Part shown: in pieces, positions 11,070 through 21,695 of the stretch
Numbering within the stretch: the first letter of the stretch is position 1
Layout: each line of letters starts with the position of its first letter
Assembly (NCBI RefSeq): GCF_028640845.1
Contig: NC_080546.1
Location: 74,775,551-74,839,550, forward strand
Direction: 5' to 3'
Length of the DNA stretch: 64,000 bases
DNA from: Ahaetulla prasina
Taxonomy: Eukaryota > Chordata > Lepidosauria > Squamata > Colubridae
Notes under the pieces: model-generated
Seen by the model: only the letters and a program-made list of their open reading frames with translations
Told to the model about the DNA's origin: nothing
Database searches by the model: none
Made by a program: the position numbers and the translations under genes

Positions 11070-14000
11070 TCCCTCACACACACCCCAAGGCAGCCACAAC
11101 CCCTTCACTAACCTGCTTTCCAACCCCAGGAGCATAACAAATTAAAGTATAATTTATGTGTATTATTTAATGGACGGCTAAATTGGCCACACCCACCCAT
11201 TCACATGTCCATCTAGCCACGCCCACCCAGCCGGCCCAGGCCCCCAACAGTCTGAGGGACCGTGAATTGGTCCCCTGTTTAAAAAGTTTGAGGCGCCCTG
11301 GTCTAGGATCTAAACTTTAAGGCTGATTGATCTTTATTGCTCTCTTTCGCATTAGACAAATCTTCTGTGTATAACATGTCTTCTTTCTTATCCAAACTAA
11401 TGGACTTTATCAAGCCATGTCATATCTATGATCCTTCTGCTGTTTTTTGAATATGGCAATGAGTTTATGGAGTCAGGCTTTTCTGTTGTGTTGTTGGGAA
11501 GTCTTAACTTCAAACAATGTCTGAATCCAAGCTTTCCTGACACAGTACCTGTGTCACAGTACCTTTAAGTTAATATGTGCTATTAACTTAAAGTCCAAGA
11601 ATTAGTTCTCACACATTCCTTTATGATTGAGAAATAAGACGAAGGAAAGCATCAACAGCTACAAAGGGTAACTTATGAAGCTATACATGCAGCATTTCTT
11701 GACCTAATTTCAAATTTCAAAGGAAAGAAAGAAGGAAGCTACCAAAGAATAAAGGTAGCCCACCCACACATAACTCTAGTTTCATATACCACAGATCTCA
11801 CATCTAACCGTATTGGCATGTGGCCCTCGAAGATTTTCATTTACACTTCAGAACTGTCAATAGCCAGCTACAAGGGCCATGAGGGACAGCATGAGAATCT
11901 AGGAATTTTGGATTCAAAAGGTGCAATGATCCAAGAGAAATGTTGGTAATCCAAAGAGGTACAACACTGCTACAAAGCGATTGGGCAATGTTGACCTTTG
12001 CAGGAGACTGAAATGTAAACGATTGCAGCAGTCTAAGCTATCTAAGAATCTGTCTCATTTCTAAGGGCAAAGCAAGTGGGAGAAATGAAACATTACCTTT
12101 GCCACTCACGACTGGGACATTGCAAGAAACTGTACAAGAGGTTTGGCATTCAGACAACTGTGCCGTAATAGCGTTTTCTAGTTTTTGTAACTTTTTGTTC
12201 AACGTATCCACAACTGAACGAAGAAGTCGTAAATTGGACGGAATGCTGTTATCTAATTTCTCCTTGATGAAAATGTAGTGTTCCTCAAGCTCTCTGTTAT
12301 ATTGGGAAATTAAATTCTGATTATCTGGAGATAAAAAGAAATGAATGTGAAGAGGTGGCAAGCTTTTTAAAAAGAACAACAAAATACATTTAACAAGATA
12401 TTAAGACTTTCCATTTCCTTCTAATTCCTGTACTATGCTTATTTCTAGACTCTAAAACTCCAGGAAAAAAGAACAAAGGCTGCCCAATCTATGTAAATTT
12501 CTATGAACAGGTCGCACTATATGCAACATAAACAATTACAATTTTGCCATTTTATAAATTGCTGTTTTACAAACCAAGGTCTAAACTTTCTTCCCCTTTT
12601 CCTCTTAGACAAAGATCATAGATGATTGAGGGACATATCTGCTTACTGGGTCAAGTACTTGACTGGTATATTAATTTAAGTAGTTTTCACTCTTGGATTC
12701 CTAGATTATTCTAGGTCTCATCATTCCCAGGAAGAATGATTAATGGTCAAAAATAAAAGAAAATGTTTGTCAAAAGCATTTAATAGCCCAGGGTTGGGAA
12801 TCACTAATTACTCAGATTGGGAACCAGCTGATGCGACAAATTTGGCATACTGATGTACATGGCAAATTTCACAAGCAGATTTTGCAACCAAAGATAAGAT
12901 TTAGACTATCTAAAAGATTGCAAGTTAAAGTATGGGCAGGAATGCAAGAGCTCCAATTTTGTTAGTTTAGTAGAACTCACTTTTAAATAAATACAAGATT
13001 ATACTAGAAAACTGTTATTTATGTTACCTAATGTATAACTATAAAGAAAATGCAACAGTGATTAAAATTAATTTTTACAGTTATTATAGCAAACACGTAG
13101 AAACTAGAAAACGATATAAACTTTATTTACTAAGTATAGTCAGTTTTTTGGCTTAGATCATGTGTTTATGGAGATTTTCAGTCATCCAGGTCACGGCTGT
13201 CCAAAATATGCTTTTTCAAAAGGCAACTGGACTTTCTTGGTTTTTATTTTTCTTGAAGACATTTCACTTCAAATCCAAGAAGCTTCTTCAGTTCTGTATA
13301 TCCAAGCAAAATATCTTCAAGGAAAAACAAACTCCAGCTGCCTTTTGAAATATAGCAATTGCAATCGCATTTAGACTTATATACTGCTTCACAGTACTTT
13401 ACAACCCTCTCTAAGTGGTTTACAGAGTCAGCATATTGCCACCAACAATCTGGGTCCTCATTTTATCTCTCTCGAAAGGATGGAAGGCTGAGTCAAGTTT
13501 GAGCCTGGTGAGATTCAAACTGCCAAACTGCACGTATTTGGCAATCAGCAGAAGTAGCTGCAGTACTGCATTCTAACCACTGCGCCACCTTTGAGACTTA
13601 AATCACGTGATTTAAGCATACTTTATACAAGTGTACTTTTTTTGTAGAATGTATTTGCCTTTTCATATTGTTTGCTACCCCACATCTCTTTTAAAAAACA
13701 AAACTTTCATGATGAAAACAAGGCAGTTTTGCCTACATACTAATTTACTGTTTGACAGCTTACCTGTATATTGTTTTTGCCTTTTGGCTAAACGTTCATC
13801 TAATAAATGAGCATAATTATTGATAGTTGTGGAGGACTGGTGTAGATTCTGTACTTTGTCTGTTAGATCCTTAATAGTTGGCTTCACTGTGTTTTCTTGC
13901 TTCAATAGTTCAGTTCTCAGTTCACAACCTGTTGGACATAATACACCCTTAAAAAGAAGAACAAGTTCAGTAGGTTAATTCAAAATTAGAAATGATAAAA

Positions 14001-17000
14001 TAACCTTTAAAAAGTACAAACAGTAACTGGGATAGTTCTCTTTATTATCAAAACGACATTAAACAAGATGATTGAGAGAGCTTAATTCTTTTCTATTTTG
14101 CTATGAGCCTTATAAAAATCTCTCTTCTTAACAACATCTCACACCAATCCAAGTAATATTTTCCAAGTAATAATCCTTTATGATATGAAGAGTCATTTTT
14201 GTGGATTCTATGGATCTAGTGAGACTAAGAATGGTATTCATGGGGATTTGCAGAAATATGGAAGTGTTCTTCTCATGGTGCCATCAAAAGCAGCCCTAAA
14301 AGCAGGGGTGGGATTCAGCCAGTTTGGACAGATTCGGGTGAACCGGATGTTAATTTTAATCTGAATCGCCGAACCAGTAGTTACAAGGACTGGCTGACCC
14401 AGCCCACCCCGCCCGTCCCCTCTCAGAAGTCTCCATGCGGCCCATTTTGGATGCGAGGTAAGTGCAGGGCCCATTTGGAGGCTCTGGGAGGGTGAAAAAT
14501 GGGCCTACCGGAAGTACCGGAAGTCTGGAAACGGGCCCATTTCTGGCCTCCGGAGGGTGTCCAGTGCCTGGGGGAGGCCATTTTCGTCCTCCTGGAGGCT
14601 CGAGGAAAGCCTCTGGGGCCTGGGGAGGGTGAAAATGCCCCCTACCGTGGTGCAGGAGGCCGAGTAGGCCACACCCCATGGACACACACCCCATGGACAC
14701 GCCCCATGGACATGTCCACCCAGCAACTGGGCAGCAAACGGCTTGCTTAAAAGTTTTCAATCCGACCCCTGCCTAAAAAGATTAAAAAAATAAATGAATC
14801 AGACTCAGATATCTGGTCCTGCCCATTCCTTCTTCAAGCAGAGTTACAGGAAATGAGCGCAACGATATTCTGAACTTGGTGCCTTATGGAGTCCTATGAC
14901 AAAAGTCATGTTGACATCTCTGCCACTGATTTAATCATATCAGGCAAATAATGAAAGGGAAGAAATACTCAAACAATTATAATTGTAATGGCCTAATTTG
15001 TATGTTTTAAAACAATCTTCCTAGGAATCAATGTTTTTGTGTATGTATGTGAGTATTCTATTTGAAACAGTTTATCGTCCATAGCAAATGGACACATAAC
15101 AAATGGACTTGCATATAAACATTCCATTCAAGAAGAGGCGCAATAAATCTGAAAAGGAAACATTAATGAAAGCAACATATTATTTAGTCTTAAATATTCT
15201 AGCCCAACTCTATCTCAGTACAATTAATACCTACCAGTTCCTCTGCCAAGTGTTTGCAACCTCCACTATCAGGGTAAACGATTGGGCCTGGCTTTGCACC
15301 AGTAACAGGTTTTTTTGTTGGACGAGCTCGATATCTCACGCCACCAACAGGAGGAAGAGGCGCTGGCCTGAGAGTTGGAAGTGGCTCCCGTTTCTTGTTC
15401 AAAGGCCTGTGACCTCGTGCATCCACAGCCCCACCTCCACTTTCAATCTATTTAGCATCAAGGAAAAATACTGTTATAAATTGCAATCAGTCAGAATTTT
15501 CAAGATGAGAAATTTTCTAGCAAAAAACACAGATAATCAAATTTTCAAAAAAAAAGTGATGCAAACTCATGTGGGGAAAAATGTGCCATGTTTTTTTGGG
15601 AATATTTCTGTGTACTGCATTTTTCTTGGTTTCTTACTTTGTTAGATTTATATCCTGAGTTTCCTTGGCACATCAAGTTGACACCAATCCCTCCGGGTCC
15701 TCGTCCAGTACCTTAGTTATTATAGCATTCATGCTCTTGGTGGTTTAATGTTTTATAATAAGCCTGTAAGTTTTCTTTCATGGAAATTAATTGCTCAAAT
15801 TAAATAATAATTAACTTGTAGATTGCATGGAGATGATTACCTACGGTAACTAACATTTTAATTTTTGACTATATGATTAACAATAATGGCTAGGTTCCTA
15901 CATTGCACTATGGCACAATATCATTGGTTTGGTTTTAGTTTAGGATGCAGTATTAATCCAACAACAATTCTTTGGACTGTTAGCCAGGGTTTATATGAGT
16001 TATGTTTTAGTACAATTCAGCTTACTCAACAATATTTTTAAAATCATGATTTGGGGAACTATGCAAACCACATTAATTAGGTAAGATACATATACATTAT
16101 TTCCATTAGGCTTAGCTCATCTCTTCTTTCAAATAACTGTTGTCTTCTATTACTATAGTATACACTTCTTCTTCTTCTTGTGCCCTATCTGTCATTGAAC
16201 ATTGATGATCATGTTGGCAATCCTGTTTTTGTCACATATTTTGTCACATATATTTATACACAACTGCAGTGTACTAATTCACAATATCTATCTATTCAGA
16301 ACAAAGCTCTATTACTGTCAGAAAAATTGCAAACATGATGTGGTTGAACTTCAGGTTTACAGCATTAACATTAACAAATTATTCCCATTAATTTAGTCAA
16401 ATGTAAAATCCATTAGTTCAATGAGATTTAGTTCCCAAAATAGGATTCAGCCTAGACATGTTTCTGTATTTGTTTGTTTACTTAATTCAGTTTAGACAAT
16501 GTCCAATTCCAACTGACTCTGGGTAGCTTAAAAAATACTAACATAAAAAACAATACAAACCAAAACCCAAATGTGATTTGGCCACAATATAGACCAGAAA
16601 AGGAGTAATAGGCATTCTCAATCAAGGAGCCCTATCCATTTCACCCCATGGCCCGAGAGAACAACCATGTTTTGAAAGCTTTATGGAACATCATCAGGGT
16701 GAAAGCCACGCAGAAGCGATCTCATTTCAAACATTAGTTTCTTGAAGGAAGCAGCAAGCAACACACAACTCTAAAATGTGTCTATGGGCAGGACTTATAT
16801 TTGGGGCATCTGCATTGTTCAATATAATGCACAATAAAATTTGAGCTGAAACCACATGGAAGAGAAGCAGCCTCTAAGTATAAGATTAGAAGAGAAAAAT
16901 GCCATAGAGAAAAACTTCACTTCCTTCTGCTTAGTACTGTCAAATATTGTATTACCCCCTTCATATGCATTTGTTGGGAAAGAGAGAGTGCTAGATAGCT

Positions 17001-18686
17001 TAATCCTAAAAACATCAGTGCTGGGCTAAAAAAGAAAAAAGAAAGGAAGAAAAAACTGGAAGACCACCAGTAGTCATTCAGATTTCTGCATTCCAGTTAT
17101 GAATGCCTACTTTAACCAAAAAAATGGACTAAGAATAAATCACCAAGACTAGCCAAATGAATTTTTTTTAAAAATCCACATATAGAGAAAGGAAAAAGAA
17201 ACAAAGCTAAAGCTATAAAAATCAGTTTAAAGCAGCTAGGAAAAGTTTCATGACATGAAGATCTTATGGGTTATATCCACTTCAGGAAAAACACAGTTGT
17301 GTGGATGTAGGCTATGGATCTGGATATAATAATAATAATAATAACAACAACAACAACAACAACAGTTACAGAGTTGGAAGGGATCTTGGAGGTCATCTAG
17401 CCCAACTCCCTGCTCACACAGGAGACCTATACTAAGGATTCGGACCACCGAACTGCTAACCTTTCTGATCGACAAGCTCAGCATCTTAGCCACTGAGCCA
17501 CCTAGCCAGGTGTCCTAAGAAATCATAAGTTCAAAAATCATGGAAGAGCTTGGTATTATCTCCAAAATTCCTCAGACAACATTTTATACAATAAAAGATA
17601 AATTTGGGGAAAAAAGGGAAAGCAGTTAGAATATTTTGTACGTTAAAATAAAAGACAGTGACTAAAGAACTTAAGGCCCTATGGGTACAAATATGAAGAG
17701 AAACAGGCTTTACTTTCTTAGATTACTTATATATGTGCATGTATATCTGTATTAGCTATATGGATTATCACTGATTAGCATGTTAATCATATTTTTTATA
17801 TAACATTTTGCTGATAAATAAGTAAGCTAATATCATATTTCATTCCACAAAATTTTAAAATTTCATTTACAAATATCTATTACACATAATAAAATATTCA
17901 ATATTGTTTTTAGACTAATACGGAATATTTTTTAATTTCTGAAAAGTTCAATGATTACCTGCTCAGACAATAGGCTTTTGTTTAACATATCTTCAGTGTG
18001 CATTATCAAGACAAATGATTCTATACTCCACCCACTTAACTATAGGAATGAAGAATATTTTCACACTCTTTTTTCTTATATTCTTTTTAAAACCATAAAC
18101 ACTAAGGATATTATAAATGATGCTGAAGGAATGTCTATAAAATCAACTGATTCCCCTTACACCAACCAGATTTCATTCCAAGTAGCAATAAAATTTGGTT
18201 TCGAATTGAAATTTTTCAGACAAGTTTAACTTTTCTGTATATAGATTTTTCTGCGTTAAGGCATTTGATAGGACACTATTAACACATTACCAGAATGCTG
18301 TCTACCACAGAAACAAGCATAAACTAGTATATGCTTATATATTTTAACTTTAAATTTTTTAAAAAAATATTCTTACCGGTGTTGCATCAGTTACCTGTAT
18401 AAAGAAAAAAAAGGAGAAAATGAAGAGAGAGAGAAATTGAAAATATGTACTGGGATGAGTAAAAAGTGTAGCACATTTTTCTTAGATTAAGTTGAAAATC
18501 AAACTTTGGTTTATACAAATCAGAAATATGTTTTAATCTAAATGAAGTAGAAAACATGCTACCATATAAAAGAAGTGATATTCTAACCTCGTCGTCATCA
18601 TAGTCTGCAGTTTCATCAGATTTAACTAGAGCAACAGAAAAAAGAAAGAGCAATAGTAGTTTCATGATACTGAGTTGCTTGAACAT
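6492..18686 (-). CDS. FGB: Fibrinogen beta chain, complete gene in nine coding exons
   Basis: FGB is the secreted beta subunit of the hexameric plasma fibrinogen; thrombin removes fibrinopeptide B so the GHRP knob can bind the b hole of another molecule during clot formation. Coding exons on the minus strand are 18588-18686, 18377-18394, 15235-15447, 13764-13947, 12097-12324, 10386-10499, 9908-10030, 7584-7869 and 6492-6720, all with AG/GT borders and compatible phases, giving 1494 nt or 497 residues (human 491). Residues 1-23 are the signal peptide ending VALVKS; Arg50-Gly51 is the thrombin site; about 111-245 is coiled coil; about 245-497 is the fibrinogen C-terminal domain with [15 protein letters not shown], the calcium loop DRDNDGW and an NRT glycosylation site near residue 401. 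PLRG1 lies head to head about 6 kb upstream, the conserved vertebrate order. No stops or frame breaks. Confidence 0.97.
7584..7869 (-). CDS. FGB: FGB coding exon 8
   Basis: Encodes [12 protein letters not shown] through DRDNDGW of the fibrinogen C-terminal domain: calcium-binding loop, NRT glycosylation sequon and [11 protein letters not shown]. Donor GTAAG, acceptor TAG. Very close to the human exon. Confidence 0.96.
8102..8285. repeat. Inverted pair of CR1 fragments forming a hairpin
   Basis: Two ~87-bp arms (about 8102-8189 and 8200-8285) are imperfect reverse complements around a ~10-bp loop. The right arm reads like CR1 LINE coding DNA (GGAATACTGCATCAAGTTCT is the usual [13 protein letters not shown] region). 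It lies in an FGB intron. Confidence 0.7.
8587..8923. mobile_element. hAT-like MITE (family A), copy 2
   Basis: Starts CAGTGGTGGGATTCAA and ends in a decayed TGAATACAACTTCTG. Target duplication ATATGGAT / AGATGGAT (one mismatch). The interior repeats CCACGCCCA-type and ACTGTAAAATCTCCATTCC-type phrases. It lies in an FGB intron. Confidence 0.8.
9698..9878. mobile_element. hAT-like MITE (family A), copy 3
   Basis: CAGTGGTGGGCCC at the left and GACCACTG at the right, with target duplication GTACACAC / GAACACAC. It ends only 29 bp from the 3' border of FGB exon 7 (9908). Confidence 0.75.
9908..10030 (-). CDS. FGB: FGB coding exon 7
   Basis: Encodes [22 protein letters not shown] to NYCDTPG, the start of the globular C-terminal domain. 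Donor GTAAG at 9903-9907, acceptor ACAG at 10031-10034; phase 1 on both sides. Confidence 0.95.
10386..10499 (-). CDS. FGB: FGB coding exon 6
   Basis: Encodes [20 protein letters not shown] to CDMTTENGG, the junction of coiled coil and globular domain. Acceptor TTTGCAG, donor GTAATT-type; phases match the neighbouring exons. Confidence 0.95.
10875..11300. mobile_element. hAT-like MITE (family C) with internal (GA)n
   Basis: Ends CAGGGGTCCTCAAACT and AGTTTGAGGCGCCCTG are imperfect inverted repeats. The 8-bp target duplication GTCTAGGA at 10867-10874 and 11301-11308 is exact. Internally it holds CA and GA microsatellites (about 10997-11070). It lies in an FGB intron. Confidence 0.85.
12097..12324 (-). 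CDS. FGB: FGB coding exon 5 (coiled coil, second disulphide region)
   Basis: Encodes [19 protein letters not shown] through [17 protein letters not shown]. The heptad-rich first part is coiled coil; the Cys cluster is the distal disulphide knot that links the three fibrinogen chains. Confidence 0.95.
13214..13350. mobile_element. Foldback MITE-like element
   Basis: TTTCAAAAGGCAACTGGACT at the left and its imperfect complement ending CTGCCTTTTGAAA at the right form long terminal arms that continue inward (TTCTTGAAGACA / TATCTTCAAGGAA). Non-coding, in an FGB intron. I cannot assign a superfamily. Confidence 0.6.
13356..13598 (-). mobile_element. Sauria-type tRNA-derived SINE
   Basis: On the minus strand it begins GGTGGCGCAGTGGTTAGAAT (A-box) and has a B-box-like AGTTTGAATCTC, followed by the conserved tail region with GACTCAGCCTTCCATCC and a GCAATTGC-rich end. 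It is the common squamate SINE with a decayed tail. Confidence 0.85.
13764..13947 (-). CDS. FGB: FGB coding exon 4
   Basis: Encodes [18 protein letters not shown] onward to KRQKQYT. CPTGC is the proximal disulphide ring of fibrinogen; the rest is coiled coil. Donor GTAAG, acceptor AAG; ends in phase 1. Confidence 0.95.
14303..14771. mobile_element. hAT-like MITE (family A), long copy 4
   Basis: CAGGGGTGGGATTCAGCC at the left, TCAATCCGACCCCTG at the right. Target duplication CCTAAAAG / CCTAAAAA. The interior is GC-rich compared with the surrounding intron and repeats CCCCATGGACA-type units near 14670-14715. Open frames in it are chance products of the GC-rich sequence. Confidence 0.8.
15235..15447 (-). 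CDS. FGB: FGB coding exon 3 (end of fibrinopeptide B and GHRP knob)
   Basis: Encodes [11 protein letters not shown] then [19 protein letters not shown] and ends CKHLAEEL. Arg-Gly is the thrombin cleavage site; GHRP is the B knob exposed after cleavage. It starts and ends in phase 0. A long antisense open frame over this exon is not a gene. Confidence 0.96.
15648..17300. other. FGB intron DNA, no gene seen
   Basis: AT-rich intron between the third coding exon and the microexon. A degraded SINE-like stretch with GACTCTGGGTAGCTTAAA is visible around 16490-16720. Nothing else could be assigned. Confidence 0.45.
17322..17515 (-). mobile_element. tRNA-derived SINE with (AAT)n/(AAC)n tail
   Basis: The minus strand begins near GGCTAGGTGGCTCAGTGGCT (A-box), has GGTCCGAATCC (B-box-like), then GTTGGGCTAGATGACCTCCA and CTTCCAACTCTGTAACTG, ending in GTT and ATT triplet arrays. 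The same family occurs at 24050-24170. Confidence 0.8.
18377..18394 (-). CDS. FGB: FGB 18-nt microexon in fibrinopeptide B
   Basis: The minus strand reads a long pyrimidine tract, ATACAG, then 18 nt encoding VTDATP, then GTAAGA. Both splice sites are strong and both neighbouring exons join it in phase 0, so inclusion or skipping keeps the frame. It would add six residues to fibrinopeptide B, giving 27 residues between VKS and the thrombin site. The human gene has no exon here. The call rests on splice signals and phase only; transcript data would settle it. Confidence 0.72.
18588..18686 (-). CDS. FGB: FGB coding exon 1 (signal peptide)
   Basis: Encodes [20 protein letters not shown] then [13 protein letters not shown]. 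The hydrophobic core is a signal peptide, probably cut after VKS. A second Met at residue 8 is an alternative start; the upstream one is chosen because it is the first ATG after the TATA box. The acidic stretch after cleavage is typical of fibrinopeptide B. The donor is GAG/GTTAGA. Confidence 0.94.
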
Positions 18687-18730
18687 CTTTGCAGAATTTC
18701 CTCCAAATTAGGGAAAGCAAATCCAAGCTC

Positions 18731-18739
18731 CTATATAAG
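18731..18739 (-). promoter_or_regulatory. FGB TATA box
   Basis: The minus strand reads CTTATATAG about 45-55 nt upstream of the first ATG, leaving room for a short 5' UTR. It is in the right place for the FGB core promoter. Confidence 0.7.
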
Positions 18740-18796
18740 TGAGTCACCATGAGGGGTACTAAATGATTCCTGATAGGTCCAACTGTCATTCAAATT

Positions 18797-18809
18797 GTTA
18801 ATAGTTAAC
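18797..18809 (-). promoter_or_regulatory. HNF1 site of the FGB promoter
   Basis: The 13-bp near-palindrome GTTAACTATTAAC (minus strand) matches the HNF1 consensus GTTAATNATTAAC at all but one position and lies ~60 bp upstream of the TATA box. Mammalian FGB promoters also use a proximal HNF1 site for liver expression. Confidence 0.7.
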
Positions 18810-19419
18810 CTTATGGTGCCTGGACAAATCACTAATTGAGCAATATTTTTTTGCTATGCACAAGCTTCGGCACAGAAACAATGAGTTTTTAAAATATCGT
18901 TCTGCTCATTTACAGAAATCAAATGGCGGTGATTCAAAATGATCAGTATTCAGTGGGGCTTTAGCACAACTCATTTCTTTGAATTTGGGTTATATCTTTG
19001 ACAAATAGCAATTTCAGTTATTGTAGTTTAGAGATCTTTCCTTATAGTACGATTTGTACTGTCAAATGACACTTCAACCTGAACCACATCACCACTTTGT
19101 AAAAACAAAAATTTGTCTGTCAATTACAAGCCTTATTGTAAAATTGAGTTTTTAAGGCTTGCATAAAGAAAAACAATTGTAAATGCAAATTTGTTCCCTG
19201 CATAAAAAACAAGGTTTCAGAGAAACTTATGTTATGTTTGGGAATTCACACTGTATTTTGTCCTGGTTAAATCAAATAATCAAATCCCATGGTTATTGAC
19301 ATAATGGATACCACTTTCTTTTTTAACTGGACAAAAGAAATGGTTACCCTTATAGGGCGAGGAAAGTGTCAAAAAAACAAACATAACTCATGCTTGCATA
19401 AGGAATTAGCAGGGGTGAA

Positions 19420-19641
19420 ATTCAGCAGGTTCTGGAGAACCGGTAGCGGAAATTTTGAGTAGTTCAGAGAACCAGCAAATGCCAGCTCTGGCTGGCCCCA
19501 GAGTGGGCTGGGAATGAGGATTTTGCAGTATCCTTCCCCTGGAAGGGGGTGGGAATGGAGATTTTACAGTATTCTTCCCCTGCCATGCCCACCAAGCCAC
19601 ACCCACAGAACGGTAGGGAAAAAATTTGAATTTCACCTCCA
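19420..19641. mobile_element. hAT-like MITE (family A), copy 5
   Basis: CAGGGGTGAAATTCAGC at the left and GAATTTCACCTCCA at the right, with an exact 8-bp target duplication GGAATTAG at 19412-19419 and 19642-19649. The interior has the family phrase CCTTCCCCTG. Confidence 0.85.
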
Positions 19642-19765
19642 GGAATTAGGATGAAAGAACATAAAGTCTGGATTTATGATACGATATCATAAACTCAGTT
19701 TTTTGCAGATGCTTGTCAATAACCATCTCAACTTTGAGAAAAGTTTCCAAGTCTATATTATAGAA

Positions 19766-19879
19766 CAGAGATCTTCAAACTTGGCAGCTTTAAGATTTGT
19801 GGACTTCAGCATAGCTGGCTGGAGAATTCTGGGAGTTGAAGTCCATAAGTCTTAAAGCTGCCAAGTTTGAAGACCTCTG
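19766..19879. mobile_element. Palindromic hAT-like MITE (family B), copy 3
   Basis: CAGAGATCTTCAAACTTGGC pairs with GCCAAGTTTGAAGACCTCTG. Target duplication TTATAGAA / TTATAGAG. It is the most symmetric in sequence of the family B copies. Confidence 0.85.
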
Positions 19880-20317
19880 TTATAGAGCAATAATCTTTAT
19901 TAGGCCAGCTGAAGCTAAAAGACGTGGTAGCGCCACATTATATGCTACTGAATTTATCCTACTGATCAAAATACTGGTGTAGGTATTCTGTAGTAGCTTA
20001 ATCTTTGAGAAAATAAAATTTTGATTGATATATTATTTTATCATACAAGCAGGTTTATTGTAGTGTTACCTGCTCAATTATTGGTTAAGATGGGTGACTA
20101 TATATATAAATTATTAAAAGAAGATACTGCAACTAAAAGACCTGAAAATCATCCACTAGTATTCTTTTCAAAAATATTCCTTCTATGCCATCCTGTCCAA
20201 TGAAGGAATTATGATCCAATTCCATAAATTAATAGATGTTGAGGTTGGAAAGGAAGTCTGGAAACTGCCAGTATATGTAAAAGTGTTATATATGTTTTAT
20301 CTTATAGTCTGCCTTAC

Positions 20318-20960
20318 ACTTTTATTTTTATTTTATTTATTTATTTTGTCACACAGTATATATAAGCGTAAGCATGAAATAACTATACAATATATAAGCA
20401 TATATATAAGCATGAGTATGTAATAACTATACTAATTGGATATAAGGAAAGGAAACAATAGGACAGGAACAGTAGGCACGGTTGTGCTCTTATGCACACC
20501 CCTTACAGACCTCTTAGGAATGGGGTGAGGTCAATAGTAGACAGTTTTTGGTTAAAGCTTTGGGGGTTTTGGGAAGAGACCACAGAGTCAGGTAGTGTAT
20601 TCCAAGTATTAACAACTCTGTTACTGAAGTCATATTTTCTGCAATCAAGATTGGAGCGGTTAACATTAAGCTTGAATCTATTGTGCGCTCGTGTATTGTT
20701 GCAATTGAAGCTGAAGTAGTCTTTGACAGGAAGGACATTGTAATAGATGATTCTATGAGTTAAACTCAGGTCATGTCGAAGGTGGCATAGTTCTAAATTT
20801 TCTAAACCCAGGATTTCAAGTCTGGTAGCATAAGGTATTTTGTTGTATTCAGAGGAGTGGAGAACACTGAGGTACTTAAGGAGACATATACGCTGTACAT
20901 CGTTCTTTCTTCCTAATTTTCCCACATCTCCATGAAACAGATTGTGCTGAGAAATATGAT
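20318..20960 (-). pseudogene. CR1/L3-like LINE, 3' coding end and tail
   Basis: The minus strand encodes ~140 open residues with PYATRLEILGLENLELCHLR, DLSLTHRIIYYNVLPVKDYF and a NTWNTLPDSVV motif, the C-terminal part of a CR1-group RT protein. The 3' UTR has GTGCCTACTGTTCCTGTCCT and ends in GACAAAATAAATAAAT. A 5'-truncated copy; the same family is at 55535-56130 (plus) and, as 3' tails only, at 23716, 41850 and 62480. Confidence 0.85.
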
Positions 20961-21105
20961 TTGATCCAAAACAACCAGTGAACTTATGTGATTGATGGAA
21001 GACTAAAACCTGGCTCTCCCCATTCTTAGCGCAACAGCTTAACCACTTCTGGTATATTTGTCATAAAGTCTTTGGAACGCAACCTAATTAGCACCCTACG
21101 ATTTA

Positions 21106-21260
21106 GAATAGAATAGAATAGAATAGAATAGAATAGAATAGAATAGAATAGAATAGAATAGAATAGAATAGAATTTTTTATTGGCCAAGTGTGATTGGAC
21201 ACACAAGGAATTTGTCTTGGTGCATATGCTCTCAGTGTACATAAAAGAAAAGATATGTTC
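21106..21260 (-). repeat. LINE 3' tail with (AATAG)n array
   Basis: Fourteen or so AATAG units are followed (on the plus strand) by TTGGCCAAGTGTGATTGGAC, the reverse of the tail at 1-72. It is a tail-only LINE insertion whose terminal repeat has expanded into a microsatellite. Confidence 0.85.
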
Positions 21261-21695
21261 ATCAAGGTACAACATTTACAACACAAATGATGGTCAATAT
21301 ATCAATATAAATCATAAGGATTACCAGCAACAAAGTTTAAACATTTTTAAACAAATTTTTAAACAAAGATTTAAACATATGTAATATAAAATATAAGAAT
21401 GCAACATTTGATGTTTTTTGCATTAGCCATTCCTAAATATATTTGATTGATCGGTTAATGTACAGATAGTTTGACCTGTTGGTGTTATAACAGGAAATTG
21501 TGGAATAGAGCATCCAACAATGACTCATAAAATCAGTCAAGTAAAATAGACAATTATTCCAAGTAGTACACTGGGCACCAAAGTTAACATTACAAAATAG
21601 TTTTCCCAGCTAGGCCACAAATACCTTGCAGCATTTAGGGGAAATTATTTGACTATCTTTATTATCCTGTTGACCAATGTTACACAATACTTGCC

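Noticed and set aside
10889..11145. Open frames with long Arg-Glu or Ser-Leu runs (also 5522-5866 and 61748-62107)
   Set aside because: Translations of GA/CT microsatellites.
14238..14760. Several 70-130-codon frames in GC-rich DNA
   Set aside because: They lie wholly or mostly within a family A MITE whose ends and target duplication are clear.
15103..15645. 180-codon open frame on the plus strand
   Set aside because: It is antisense to FGB exon 3 and its flanking introns; no domain, and the minus strand carries the conserved protein.
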